64,000 nt of DNA, taken from assembly GCF_000702425.1 (NCBI RefSeq), contig NZ_JNIE01000004.1:1-64000 (forward strand). Reading direction: 5' to 3'. The notes under the pieces were generated by a model. The model was not told where the DNA came from. It saw only the letters and a list, made by a program, of their open reading frames with translations, and did no database searches. The stretch comes from Thermocrinis jamiesonii. Its GTDB lineage: Bacteria; Aquificota; Aquificia; Aquificales; Aquificaceae. A program made the position numbers and the translations under genes. Positions 23,049-32,280 of this stretch are shown in pieces (position 1 is the stretch's first letter; each line of letters begins with the position of its first letter).

Positions 23049-24898
23049 AGCTCAATTTCTAAGAGCATACCAAAGGGAACAGCCAACCCACTAAGGTATA
23101 ACGTGCCCGGTTTAAGCAAAGGCAGTAAATTCAAAAGCTTCCAATCCCTTTCTCCAAAGAATACAGACACCGCATCCAAATCGTTTTTCGTCACAAGCCT
23201 AAAAATGGCTTGAGTGTTCATTTGGGAGAGTATGTATTTGTTTAGGTTTGCTGGTCTTTGGGTTATGGCTATAAGCCCAACTCCAAACTTTCTCCCTTCA
23301 AGGGCGATTCTTTTTGTCATCTGCAAGGCTATGTTTTCTCTTCCTGTGGGCAAATCTGTGGCTCCTCTTTCTGGTGCAAAGTTGTGAGCCTCTTCAAGAA
23401 CTACCAATCTTCTTTTTCCATCCTTCATAGAGGAGAGGAATATTTCTTTCATAATAAGCCCCACAATGTTAAGGCGAGACTCTGGATCAATAAGGTCACT
23501 CAGATCACACAAAACTATTCCCCTTTGAGAGCTAACGATTTGCGTAGCCTTTTGCCAGACATCTTTCTGATTTCTTGTAGATTCTTCCCCAAAGTCCCTT
23601 GAGAGTAGTTCTAAAAGCTCTTGGGAGTATTCTTTGATGTCCTTGGGTGCGTCCAAGAGCATATCCTCCAAAGACCTTTCGCTGTAGGCTATTTTTCTCA
23701 AGTCTGGTTTTAAAAGCTTTCTTATTTTTCCAAAAAAGCTTTTCTCTTCTGTAGATTTTTCACTTATATCAATTCCATACCTTTTGAAAAGCTCCTTTAC
23801 ATCATCCACGCATATTGGAAATAGGGTATAGGGAATTTTCACATACTCCAGATTGTCATCTCCAAGCCTTTTATGGTATTCTCCAAACAGGTCTATAACA
23901 AACACCTGTGCGTAGTTTAGGTCTTTTATGTTTTTTAAAAGCCTTGCTACAAAGGTGGTTTTTCCAGAGCCTGTGGTGCCTAAGACCGCCATGTGCATAC
24001 TGGCAATCTTTGTAAGGTCTAAGTAAGCTGGAGTTTTAACTCCAAACAACCTTCCTGCAAATACTTTAACGTCCATAGGGTAGCCCGACATGTTGGTGCT
24101 CATAAGCTCCAAAAGCTCTTCCTCTTCGTCCATTTTCAATAACTGCGTTCCAACGTCCAAAACCCTCAAGGGAACACCAAAAGAGCTTTCTTTTTCCTCC
24201 TCTTTGGTTCTTACATATTCACAAACCATATGAACTCTTCCAACTTTTATCCTTCCACTTTCTTCCGCCATACTGTTTATCAATGCAACAACCCAGTCTT
24301 TTTGCACCATTTTCACGTTTTGCAAAAGGTTTTCCATGCCTAAGCTGTTTATGTGGTTTATCTTGCAAACCAGAAAACCTTTTTCTGTATTTACTTTTAA
24401 GAAACTTTGCTCGGGTAATTCCTCCAAAAGAAGCACGTCCAGTTCTGTGGAAGAGTAAGACCTTATAACTACCGCCACTGTCCTTTTGTCTATCTTTACC
24501 GATTCCTTCTTTACAACTTCCCAAAGGTCCAAAAGCTCTTTAATTTTAGCTCTATCTTCTAAACTCACCACCGCTTCTAAGTTGCCCTCCATAACTCCCG
24601 TATAGGTAAGGTTGGCAGAACCTACGTAAGCCTTCTTGTCATCCACTATTACAAACTTTGCATGCAACCTCGGATTTATGTAGATCTCACCGCCAAAATC
24701 TCTAACTGCTTTAAAAACTCTGTAGTCGCTTATTTCAAGGTCCTTTTTTTCGCCAGCTCTGAGTATAACCTCCAACTTTACTTTGGGCTTTATTGCCCTT
24801 ATGAGCTCTTCCAAAATCTCCCCCCTAATCCAAGCGGAGACTATCTTTACAGATTCTTTCGCAGAGGATACATCTTCCAATAATTTCTGGAGGATCAT
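23045..24898 (-). CDS. Phospholipase D-type nuclease fused to a HerA-like ATPase
   Basis: A 617-residue two-part protein. Residues 1-130 form one phospholipase D domain with a single HKD motif, H79-x-K81-x4-D86, followed by GSANLTYTG. The remainder is a HerA/FtsK-type translocase: an N-terminal HAS-like barrel (about 135-290), Walker A GTTGSGKT (307-314), Walker B LVVLEEAH (498-505) and the arginine-rich KRIALEGRKFGVGLIAITQRP. A single HKD motif implies dimerisation, while HerA rings are hexamers. Likely roles are DNA end processing or defence against foreign DNA; no NurA or defence partner is adjacent. Confidence 0.88.
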   Translation of the reverse strand: MILQKLLEDVSSAKESVKIVSAWIRGEILEELIRAIKPKVKLEVILRAGEKKDLEISDYRVFKAVRDFGGEIYINPRLHAKFVIVDDKKAYVGSANLTYTGVMEGNLEAVVSLEDRAKIKELLDLWEVVKKESVKIDKRTVAVVIRSYSSTELDVLLLEELPEQSFLKVNTEKGFLVCKINHINSLGMENLLQNVKMVQKDWVVALINSMAEESGRIKVGRVHMVCEYVRTKEEEKESSFGVPLRVLDVGTQLLKMDEEEELLELMSTNMSGYPMDVKVFAGRLFGVKTPAYLDLTKIASMHMAVLGTTGSGKTTFVARLLKNIKDLNYAQVFVIDLFGEYHKRLGDDNLEYVKIPYTLFPICVDDVKELFKRYGIDISEKSTEEKSFFGKIRKLLKPDLRKIAYSERSLEDMLLDAPKDIKEYSQELLELLSRDFGEESTRNQKDVWQKATQIVSSQRGIVLCDLSDLIDPESRLNIVGLIMKEIFLSSMKDGKRRLVVLEEAHNFAPERGATDLPTGRENIALQMTKRIALEGRKFGVGLIAITQRPANLNKYILSQMNTQAIFRLVTKNDLDAVSVFFGERDWKLLNLLPLLKPGTLYLSGLAVPFGMLLEIEL

Positions 24899-24907
24899 AA
24901 TATTAAA

Positions 24908-25441
24908 TTATCTTACAGGCACCCCCACCGAATATTCATAAACCAGCGTGCCTCCAAGGTTGCCCTGATAGAATACTCCTAAAACCAAAGCAAGACAGAG
25001 AATTAAATGCAAAATTCTAAACGCAGGATTTTTGTTTATTAAAAAACTAAACAAAAACACCGCCAAAGACAAACCAAGCAAAACAAACCCTACGCTTTGG
25101 TGCGTGTGAAGGATCTCTTGCGCTTTTTCTTCTATGGGAATGTTTGCCATGCTTTCGTGGGCAATATAACCAGTTGTTACAGAGCCAGCTATAGCAAAAA
25201 AGCTCAGAAGGGAAAGGGCTATGATGATGTCCCTTTCTCTTCTTTTAGTCAGAGAGTAAAAAGCAGATACCAAGAAAAGGATAGTAGGTAGGGCTATTGA
25301 AAAGTGAGTGGTGGGCGGATGTAGCTTAACCACCGGCGGATAGTGGATTTTTTCTTCGGGCTTTAACTCTTGGGTTGGCACTTTTTCGTGGGATAGTGCA
25401 ATGCTTAGACCTAAAGCCAGAACCAACAGTATCTTTATCAT
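24908..25441 (-). CDS. DUF2231-type membrane protein
   Basis: A 177-residue protein with a signal or first membrane segment (MIKILLVLALGLSIALS) and about four further hydrophobic helices. The HPPTTHFSIALP motif at the start of the membrane core marks the DUF2231 family, of unknown function and often found with metal or heme genes. I chose the ATG at 25441 because AGGAGG lies 8 bases upstream. It is the last gene of the copper operon, just after copB. Confidence 0.7.
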   Translation of the reverse strand: MIKILLVLALGLSIALSHEKVPTQELKPEEKIHYPPVVKLHPPTTHFSIALPTILFLVSAFYSLTKRRERDIIIALSLLSFFAIAGSVTTGYIAHESMANIPIEEKAQEILHTHQSVGFVLLGLSLAVFLFSFLINKNPAFRILHLILCLALVLGVFYQGNLGGTLVYEYSVGVPVR

Positions 25442-25452
25442 GCCAGAACCTC

Positions 25453-26151
25453 CTAAAACCACATCCTCAATCCTACTAAAAAAGTGCTTTCTTCAACTTT
25501 TCCCCTTAATTCCTTTGTTTTTCCGTAGTTTCTTTCCCAAGAAAAGCCCACATAAGGAGCTATTTCTCTTTTTATTTCATACCTTAGCCTGATAGAAAGT
25601 CCTACATTGCTTATTCCCTTACCTATTTCAAGCGGTTCTATAGTTTTAGCGCTTGCTAAAACTTCCACTTCCGGCTGAAGCACCAATCTTTGGGTTAAAA
25701 GAAGGTCATACTCTGCTTTTAATTTTCCGTAAGGCTCTCCTTTGTGAGTGAGGTAAAAACTAAGCTCAGTTTCAAACCAATAGGGAGCCAATCCTACCAA
25801 TTCTACTGCAAGCCTGGTTCTTCCCTCGTCTTTTTTTCCCGCATAGCCACCCCCAACCCTTATGTCAAAAAAGCTAGAGATAGCCTTTCCAAAGAGCAGG
25901 TCTGCCCTTTCAAACTCCCAATCTCCCCTTTTTAGTTCTTTCTTTGCTTCTAAACTAAGCCATAATTTGTGATAATCTCCTCCGTAAAAAGAATCAAGCT
26001 CTAAATTTAGGTTTTTTTCCTTTTCTCTGTATTCCAACTTATCCACAAAAACACCCCAATACCTTATTGGATGCATAGGCTCTATGGGATAGAACTCCTG
26101 CCCAAAGGTCAGAATAGGTATAAAAATTACAAAAAATATTTGCCTCATCAT
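25453..26151 (-). CDS. copB: Copper resistance protein B (outer membrane)
   Basis: A 232-residue protein with a signal peptide ending FGQEF and a beta-barrel of alternating strands ending in the aromatic VGLRMWF, typical of outer-membrane proteins. Order, size and the Met/His-poor barrel fit CopB of plasmid and chromosomal copper operons, which binds or sequesters copper at the surface. It overlaps the end of copA by 4 bases. Confidence 0.82.
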   Translation of the reverse strand: MMRQIFFVIFIPILTFGQEFYPIEPMHPIRYWGVFVDKLEYREKEKNLNLELDSFYGGDYHKLWLSLEAKKELKRGDWEFERADLLFGKAISSFFDIRVGGGYAGKKDEGRTRLAVELVGLAPYWFETELSFYLTHKGEPYGKLKAEYDLLLTQRLVLQPEVEVLASAKTIEPLEIGKGISNVGLSIRLRYEIKREIAPYVGFSWERNYGKTKELRGKVEESTFLVGLRMWF

Positions 26152-27836
26152 CCCACTTTCACTATCCTAAACATTCCTGCGTCCATGTGATACAGGATAT
26201 GGCAATGAAGAGCCCAATTTCCATAGGCATCCGCCTTGACTATAACCTCCACCACCTCAGCTGGCTTTACGTCTATGGTATGCTTTCTTGGGTTTAAGGT
26301 GTCTCCCCCGTTGTCTAAATACATCCACATGCCGTGAAGGTGTATAGGATGGTGCATCATGGTGTGATTTATGAACACAAACCTTACAGTTTCTCCATAC
26401 CTCAAAGGTATTACATCTTCAAACCTTGAGCTTAGCTTTTTGCCATCGTAAGAATACATCCTCCAGATGAATCTCTCCATGTTTCCTACCAAATGGATCT
26501 CTATGGTGCGTTCTGGTTTTCCTATGGGATACTCCTCTGCACTTACAAGATCTGCGTAGGTTAGAACTTTGTGCTTTTGATTTCTCAGCCCTACCCCAGG
26601 ATCGTCAAGCTTTGGCATAGGGTTACTTACTACCATGTCCGCATCCACACCAAAAGGGTTTTTACTCACATCCAACATCATCTTATAGCCCTCGTGGTGA
26701 TGATTGTGTCCGTGGCCCATGTGTCCGTGATGTCCCATATCCTCCATAGTCAGTTCGGGCACTTCTCTCTTTGGTGGTGGGACTGCTTTCATACCTTTCC
26801 TTGGGGCAAGGGTTCCCATAACAAAACCGCTCCTGTCCATAGCTTCTGCGTATATGGCATAGGCTTTTTCTTCTTTTGGTTCTACGATTACGTCGTACGT
26901 TTCTGCTATAGCAATACGAAACTCATCCACATCCACCGGATAGACATTTTGACCATCCGCTTGGACCACTGTCATCTTTAAGCCGGGTATTCTCACATTA
27001 AAATAGGTAGCAGCCGATGCGTTTATAAACCTTAGCCTTACCTTTTCGCCCGGTTTAAAAAGAAAGGTTGGATTCTCTTCCGTGGTTTGGCCGTTCATCA
27101 GGTAGGTGTAGGTATAGCCTGTAACATCTGCTATGTCTCTTGAGTCCATCCTCATCTGAGCCCACATGAGCCTTTCTTTTAGGGTTGGATAAAAGCCCTT
27201 TTCCCTTGCCTCCCTTAAAAAGTCCCCCAAAGTTCTTTTTTGAAAGTTGTAATATCCCGGGTGTTTTTTTAGGTTTGAGAGAATACGGTGAGGGTCTTCG
27301 TCCGTCCAATCGGAAAGCATGATCACATAATCCCTATCTGCTTTTATAACATCCTCTTCCTTCGGCTCCAGAATAAGCGGACCATACATACCCAACTGCT
27401 CTTGCATCAAAGAATGAGAGTGATACCAGTAGGTGCCATATTGAACAACCGGAAACCTGTAAGTAAATCTACTTTTGGGAGGTATTCCGGGGAAAACAAC
27501 ACCGGGCACACCGTCCATCTCATTTGGCACAAGCAAACCGTGCCAGTGGATAGAAGTAGGCTCATCCATCTCGTTTATCACATGAATGACCACTTCCTTT
27601 CCTTCCTTAAACTTAAGAAGGGGTGAGGGTAAAAGGCTGTTTATCAGAGTTCCCACTCCCCTTCTTTGTCCCACCTCCACAGGCTCCTTTCTTACAACCA
27701 ACGTATATTCCAAAAGCTCATCCTTTTCTCTGGCATCTGCCACCTCAAGCCTTCTGAAAGCGGAAAAACTCGGAACAGAGTAGGCAATGCCAAAAAGAAG
27801 CATAAGCTTTAAAAAGTCCCTTCTATGCCAGCTCAT
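26148..27836 (-). CDS. copA: Copper resistance multicopper oxidase
   Basis: A 562-residue periplasmic multicopper oxidase. The N terminus has a twin-arginine signal (HRRDFLKLMLLFGIAYS), so it is folded before export. Copper ligands are seen in order: HWHGLLVP, WYHSHSLMQEQ, HHPIHLHGMWMY and HCHILYHMDAGM, giving type 1, 2 and 3 sites. A Met/His-rich stretch (MEDMGHHGHMGHGHNHHHEG) in the middle would bind extra copper. It likely oxidises Cu(I) in the periplasm. It is translationally coupled to copB (4-base overlap) and to the upstream DUF411 gene. Confidence 0.95.
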   Translation of the reverse strand: MSWHRRDFLKLMLLFGIAYSVPSFSAFRRLEVADAREKDELLEYTLVVRKEPVEVGQRRGVGTLINSLLPSPLLKFKEGKEVVIHVINEMDEPTSIHWHGLLVPNEMDGVPGVVFPGIPPKSRFTYRFPVVQYGTYWYHSHSLMQEQLGMYGPLILEPKEEDVIKADRDYVIMLSDWTDEDPHRILSNLKKHPGYYNFQKRTLGDFLREAREKGFYPTLKERLMWAQMRMDSRDIADVTGYTYTYLMNGQTTEENPTFLFKPGEKVRLRFINASAATYFNVRIPGLKMTVVQADGQNVYPVDVDEFRIAIAETYDVIVEPKEEKAYAIYAEAMDRSGFVMGTLAPRKGMKAVPPPKREVPELTMEDMGHHGHMGHGHNHHHEGYKMMLDVSKNPFGVDADMVVSNPMPKLDDPGVGLRNQKHKVLTYADLVSAEEYPIGKPERTIEIHLVGNMERFIWRMYSYDGKKLSSRFEDVIPLRYGETVRFVFINHTMMHHPIHLHGMWMYLDNGGDTLNPRKHTIDVKPAEVVEVIVKADAYGNWALHCHILYHMDAGMFRIVKVG

Positions 27837-28201
27837 TTTACCACCTCGTATTTATCTTCGTATCCACCTTTCCCGCTCTTGATTCCGTGAGGAGAACCAA
27901 CACCTTTTATGTTTTTGTCCCTAAGAACTAACCTTACACCCTCCGGTGGCACATGACCCTCTATGAATCTTCCATCATAGACCATAGTGTGGCAAGACCT
28001 TAGGTTTATAGGAATGTTCAGCTTGCTTTTTATTCTATCCAATTCCTCGTAAGAAACTTTGACTTTATTGATTTTGAACCCCTCCTTTTCCAACTTGGAA
28101 AAGTAAGACGTGCAACATCCACAGTTTGGATTGTAGTAAGCTGTTATCTCTGGTTTTGCAAAGGCAAAAAGCGAAAAGACGAAAAAGAAAACCAAGCTCA
28201 T
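27833..28201 (-). CDS. DUF411 copper-associated periplasmic protein
   Basis: A 122-residue protein with a signal peptide (ending AFAKPE) and the DUF411 signature YNPNCGCCTSYFSKLEKEGF; further conserved residues are SCHTMVYDGRFIEGHVPPEGV. Family members carry Cys and His residues suited to copper and occur in copper and silver operons. It lies between a Met/His-rich small protein and copA, overlapping each by 4 bases. Confidence 0.85.
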   Translation of the reverse strand: MSLVFFFVFSLFAFAKPEITAYYNPNCGCCTSYFSKLEKEGFKINKVKVSYEELDRIKSKLNIPINLRSCHTMVYDGRFIEGHVPPEGVRLVLRDKNIKGVGSPHGIKSGKGGYEDKYEVVK

Positions 28202-28449
28202 CTTAGCATCTCCTCCATCATCTTTTTCATATCTGGGTTTCTTTCAAACATCTGCTTCATCATCTCCCTTCTTTCTTGCATCATATACCTCATCATCTCC
28301 TCCATATGTTTTGGATCCTCCATTACTTTCATACATCTATGAACCTGGGGGCTCATCCTGTGGTGATGATCTTGGCTTTGCTGAGCATAAGAAACTAATA
28401 CAGAAACAACTAGTGTAAGGAAAGCTAAAAAAGACAGAACTTTTACCAT
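28198..28449 (-). CDS. Small Met/His-rich periplasmic protein
   Basis: An 83-residue protein with a signal peptide (about 1-22) followed by a short mature part very rich in Met and His (QDHHHRMSP, then many MM pairs such as HMEEMMRYMMQERREMMKQM). I recognise no named family, but composition and position suggest a periplasmic copper chaperone or sponge. A strong GGAGGTGA precedes the ATG and a good promoter lies upstream. It is the first gene of the copper operon. Confidence 0.75.
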   Translation of the reverse strand: MVKVLSFLAFLTLVVSVLVSYAQQSQDHHHRMSPQVHRCMKVMEDPKHMEEMMRYMMQERREMMKQMFERNPDMKKMMEEMLR

Positions 28450-28468
28450 AGCTTCACCTCCTGCTTTA

Positions 28469-28497
28469 AGTATATGAACTACCCGACGTTAATTCAA
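28469..28497 (-). promoter_or_regulatory. Promoter of the copper operon
   Basis: On the minus strand TTGAAT (28497-28492), a 17-base spacer and TATACT (28474-28469) form a near-consensus sigma-70 promoter 19 bases before the first gene. No clear copper-regulator palindrome was found, and no regulator gene is adjacent. Confidence 0.65.
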
Positions 28498-28618
28498 GCC
28501 TTTTATTTATCGTTATTTGTGCAGTTAAATTAATATAAAAAACAAACGATGATATAGCTCACCTAAGTGTTTGGATCTGTATGTTATTTTTATAAAAAAC
28601 CATAAAGGAGGGTGTAGT

Positions 28619-30133
28619 ATGGAAACTTTAGCCTTTGAATATAGAGCCTACAAGCCAAGACCTTTTACAAAGGAAGAAAGAGCACACACCACCATACTTT
28701 TTGGTGGGCTCACCTTTAAGCACGAAAGACTCATGGAAGGAGCCTTGGAAAATATGGGATACAAGGCAAAAGCTCTTCCAAACATAGAAAGGATTGACTT
28801 GGACATAGGCAAAGAATACATAGACGTAGGTGCTTGCTGTCCTACTACCTTTACAGCGGGAAACCTGGCAAGAACTCTTATGAACATTGAAAAGTCAGAA
28901 GGTAGGGATGCGGTTAAGAACAATTACGTATTTGTTACAGTGGGAGCATGCGGTCCATGTAGATTTGGACAGTATCACGAGTCTTACGAAAGGGTTTTGG
29001 AAGGGTTAAACCTCAAAGACTTCAGGATCTTTCTTTTGGACCTTTTACAGCTTGAGCAATCTGTAGAGGGTGGGGGTTTGGAAATAAGCATGCCACTTAC
29101 TTTGGGGCTTGTTTTTTCCATGTTTATGGGGGACTTACTAACAGATATGGAGTATGCAATTAGACCTTACGAGGTTAAAAAAGGACAAACGGACCAAGTT
29201 TTAAATCAAAGTGTAGAGCTTTTATACGAAAAGCTAAAAAACAGACCTATTGTAGGTAAAAAGCTTAGGAATTTGCTTTGGCACATATTCACAGACTACT
29301 TTGTAAAGGCTCTCGAGGAAGTAAAAGCGCTGTGGAGCGAGATAGAAGTGGATAGGCTTCAGCCAAAACCAAGGGTGAAAATAACTGGGGAGTTTTGGCT
29401 TCAAACTCACGAAGGAGATGGCAACTATAACATAAAAAGATGGTTAGAAAAAGAAAACGCAGAAGTAATACCACCACCTGTGGCGGTTTGGATGGACTAT
29501 CTGATAAACATGGAGCTTTTCAAGCTGGAGGATGCCAAGCCTTTTGTGAAGAGATACTATCTAAAGAAAGCTATAATTTCCTTTTTTGCATGGCTTTACA
29601 GAAGAACTTACGACAAGCTTAGAAAAGCTCTAAATTACATTCCCAATCCACTGCCAGACCAGAGAGAACTAAAGGAGCTTGCAAGACCTTACTTTTACTA
29701 CAGATTAACCGGCGGTGAAGGGCACATGCTCATAGGAAAGGCTCTATATTCGCTCAAGCACAAACAGGCTCATATGATATGCGAGCTATCTCCTTATGGT
29801 TGTTTGCCCAATACTATGTCCGTTGGAGCTATGGCAAAGGTCTTGGCTGACTATCCGGATTTGCTTTATGCACCCATAGAAGTAAAGGGCGATTCGGAGG
29901 TGCATGCATACTCTCGTTGTCAAATGGTGCTAACAGAGGCTAAAAGAAGGGCAAAGCAGGAGTTTGAAGAGGTCTTAGAAAAAACAGGTTTAACTATTGA
30001 AAAGATAAGGGAGTTTGAGGCAGATCATCCAGAGCTAAGAAGGGCTACCTACAGGGTGCCAAGATACGGTTATATTGGCACTGCAGCCAATTACGTTTAT
30101 CATATAGCAAAGCTGATGGGGAAGGTAAGATGA
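28619..30133 (+). CDS. 2-hydroxyacyl-CoA dehydratase-like (HgdB-like) protein
   Basis: A 504-residue cytosolic protein, related to the HgdB/DUF2229-type halves of ATP-driven activase systems. Cysteines that could hold Fe-S clusters are ACCPTTFTAGNL, VTVGACGPCRFGQY and CELSPYGCLPNTMSVG. In many anaerobes this part is fused after two activase ATPase domains; here it is separate and first in order. AAAGGAGGG precedes the ATG at 28619; an open frame upstream lacks support. The ATPase gene begins 4 bases before its end. The substrate is unknown; a low-potential reductase role is inference. Confidence 0.75.
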   Translation: METLAFEYRAYKPRPFTKEERAHTTILFGGLTFKHERLMEGALENMGYKAKALPNIERIDLDIGKEYIDVGACCPTTFTAGNLARTLMNIEKSEGRDAVKNNYVFVTVGACGPCRFGQYHESYERVLEGLNLKDFRIFLLDLLQLEQSVEGGGLEISMPLTLGLVFSMFMGDLLTDMEYAIRPYEVKKGQTDQVLNQSVELLYEKLKNRPIVGKKLRNLLWHIFTDYFVKALEEVKALWSEIEVDRLQPKPRVKITGEFWLQTHEGDGNYNIKRWLEKENAEVIPPPVAVWMDYLINMELFKLEDAKPFVKRYYLKKAIISFFAWLYRRTYDKLRKALNYIPNPLPDQRELKELARPYFYYRLTGGEGHMLIGKALYSLKHKQAHMICELSPYGCLPNTMSVGAMAKVLADYPDLLYAPIEVKGDSEVHAYSRCQMVLTEAKRRAKQEFEEVLEKTGLTIEKIREFEADHPELRRATYRVPRYGYIGTAANYVYHIAKLMGKVR

Positions 30134-32280
30134 TAGTCGGTATAGATGTAGGTAGCACTACCTGCAAGTATGTTTTGGTGGACGATAACGGAAAGATATT
30201 GGACAAAGCCTACGAGAGACACAATACGAAGACCGCCGAAAAGGTTTTGGAGTTTTTGCAAAGACTTGAAAAGCATTACGGTTTGACCGCTGGCAGAGAC
30301 AGGGTCTACTTTACGGGCTCTGGTGCTACGCTGTTGGCTCCGTTGGTGGGTGGTAAGTTTGTTCAAGAAGTGGTAGCAGTTTCTACTGCGGTGGAAAAAC
30401 TACATCCGGACGTGAGGTTTGTAAGTGAAATAGGTGGGGAGGACATGAAGGCTATCTTTTTTAAGGAGGTGGAGGGCAAAAGGGTAAAGCAGGTGTTTAT
30501 GCAGAATGCTTGCGCAGGGGGAACGGGAACTTTTATAGAAAAGACCGCAAGAAAGCTTGGCATTCCACAGGAAAAACTCAGTTCTATGGGATACATAGGC
30601 TATAGTCTGCACAAGGTTAGTGCTAAGTGTGGTATATTTGCGGAAGCTGACGTGAATACTCTTCAAAAAGCTGGAGTGCCGGCAGAAGAAATAATGGCAT
30701 CCCTTTTTGAGGCGGTGGTCTATCAAAATCTGACACAGCTCACAAAGGGAAATACTCCCATGTATAAGGTGCTACTTTTGGGAGGTCCAAACCTATTTTT
30801 CAAGGGGCTTCAGGAAGCCTGGAAGGTTCATCTCAGAAGAATCTGGAAGGAAAGAAACATCATTGACTGTTCAGAGGAGGAGATGGATCAGTTGGTTGTA
30901 GTTCCTGAAAACTCCCTTTATTACGCTTCACTCGGATGCGTGTTTTACGCCATGGAAGAAGAAGGGGGATACTACCAAGGTTTAGAAAAGCTTAAATGGT
31001 GGATAGAAGAGGGGCAATACGAAGAAAAGCTAAGGGAGGGAAGAAAGGGTTTGGTATCTTCCAAAGAAGAACTGGAAGAATTTCTAAAAGAATACGAAGG
31101 ACAGTACAAAGTTATAACGCCAAAGAAGGTTAAAAGGATCGCAATAGGTTGCGATTTTGGTTCAACTACCGCCAAAGCGGTTTGTGTCTCCGAAGATGGA
31201 GAGCCTGTATTTTCCTGCTATCAGCTCAGTAAGGGCAATCCCATAGAGGACGCAAAGGGGATATTTAGACAGATAAAAGATTTCTTTGGGGAGGATGTGG
31301 AAGTTATAGGGCTTGGGCTTACTGGTTATGGAAAGGACCTTTTAAAGGATGTGCTCGGTGCGGACTATGCGGTGGTGGAAACTGTCGCTCATGCTACTGG
31401 AGCGCTGAAGTTCTTTCCGGATGCAGACTGCATATGTGATGTGGGAGGTGTGGATGTAAAGATCCTGATCCTTAGGAACGGGTCTGTGGTGGATTTTAGA
31501 TTAAACTCTCAGTGTTCCTCTGGAAATGGTGCCTTTTTGCAGGGCGTGGCAGAAAGGTTTGGCATACCACTGCAGGAGATAGCTTCCTTAGCCTTTACTG
31601 CAAAGGCTATTCCAAGCTTTACCATGGGATGTGGAGTGTTCTTGCAGAGCGACATAGTAAATCAGCAAAGGAAGGGGTGGAAGGCAGAGGAGATACTTGC
31701 GGGACTGTGTTACATCCTTCCAATGAACGTGTGGATATACGCAGGAAACATAAACAACTTAGCCCAAATAGGTAGGAAGTTTGTCCTTCAGGGTGGAACC
31801 CACAAGAACTTGGCAGTTGTAAAGGCCCAGAGGGACTTTATAAGGTCCAAGGTGCCTGGGGCTGAAGTGGTAGTCCATCCCTATCCAGGAGAGGCGGGAG
31901 CCCTTGGTGTAGCCCTGCTCGCTTTGGAAGCCAAAGGAAGGACAAGATTTAGAGGCTTTGAAGTTATAGAAAATCTAACCTACAAAACCACCACTTCTGC
32001 GGACACAGTTTGTAGGTGGTGTCCTATGAACTGCCAAAGGACGTTCATAGATGTATATGTAGGAGAAGGTGAAGGAAGAAGTTGGAGCAAAGTTCCGTTG
32101 GAAAAGGGATGGTTAAGGTTAATAGTTGGCAATGCTTGCCCAAAAGGCTTGGTGGAAGACGAGCAGGAACTAAAGGTATTACAGCAGGAGTTAAGGAGGG
32201 TTCAAAATGAGTTTCCTAACCTTTCCCAAATTGCTAAAAAGGAAGCCTTCAAGCCAAGAAGAAAGCAAAAAATCCATTAA
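30130..32280 (+). CDS. Tandem BadF/HgdC-type activase ATPase
   Basis: A 716-residue protein with two complete ASKHA-type activase modules. Module 1 has IDVGSTTCK (residues 5-13) and cysteines C128 (NACAGGTGTF) and C167 (SAKCGIFAEADV). Module 2 has CDFGSTTAK (341-349), C462 (QCSSGNGAF) and C501 (GCGVFLQSDI). In HgdC-type activases the two cysteines of two subunits share one [4Fe-4S] cluster, so one chain could do this alone. A C-terminal set C628, C631, C635 and C670 may bind another cluster. It would drive ATP-dependent electron transfer to its neighbours. Confidence 0.88.
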   Translation: MIVGIDVGSTTCKYVLVDDNGKILDKAYERHNTKTAEKVLEFLQRLEKHYGLTAGRDRVYFTGSGATLLAPLVGGKFVQEVVAVSTAVEKLHPDVRFVSEIGGEDMKAIFFKEVEGKRVKQVFMQNACAGGTGTFIEKTARKLGIPQEKLSSMGYIGYSLHKVSAKCGIFAEADVNTLQKAGVPAEEIMASLFEAVVYQNLTQLTKGNTPMYKVLLLGGPNLFFKGLQEAWKVHLRRIWKERNIIDCSEEEMDQLVVVPENSLYYASLGCVFYAMEEEGGYYQGLEKLKWWIEEGQYEEKLREGRKGLVSSKEELEEFLKEYEGQYKVITPKKVKRIAIGCDFGSTTAKAVCVSEDGEPVFSCYQLSKGNPIEDAKGIFRQIKDFFGEDVEVIGLGLTGYGKDLLKDVLGADYAVVETVAHATGALKFFPDADCICDVGGVDVKILILRNGSVVDFRLNSQCSSGNGAFLQGVAERFGIPLQEIASLAFTAKAIPSFTMGCGVFLQSDIVNQQRKGWKAEEILAGLCYILPMNVWIYAGNINNLAQIGRKFVLQGGTHKNLAVVKAQRDFIRSKVPGAEVVVHPYPGEAGALGVALLALEAKGRTRFRGFEVIENLTYKTTTSADTVCRWCPMNCQRTFIDVYVGEGEGRSWSKVPLEKGWLRLIVGNACPKGLVEDEQELKVLQQELRRVQNEFPNLSQIAKKEAFKPRRKQKIH

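Noticed and set aside
23045-24898. HerA fusion as a cas or CRISPR-linked gene
   Set aside because: No cas family feature, and it is about 18 kb from the nearest array; treated as an independent nuclease.
13133-28493. Shared ACCCGACGT near the rpmE and copper promoters
   Set aside because: Nine bases, in different positions relative to the two starts; chance is adequate.
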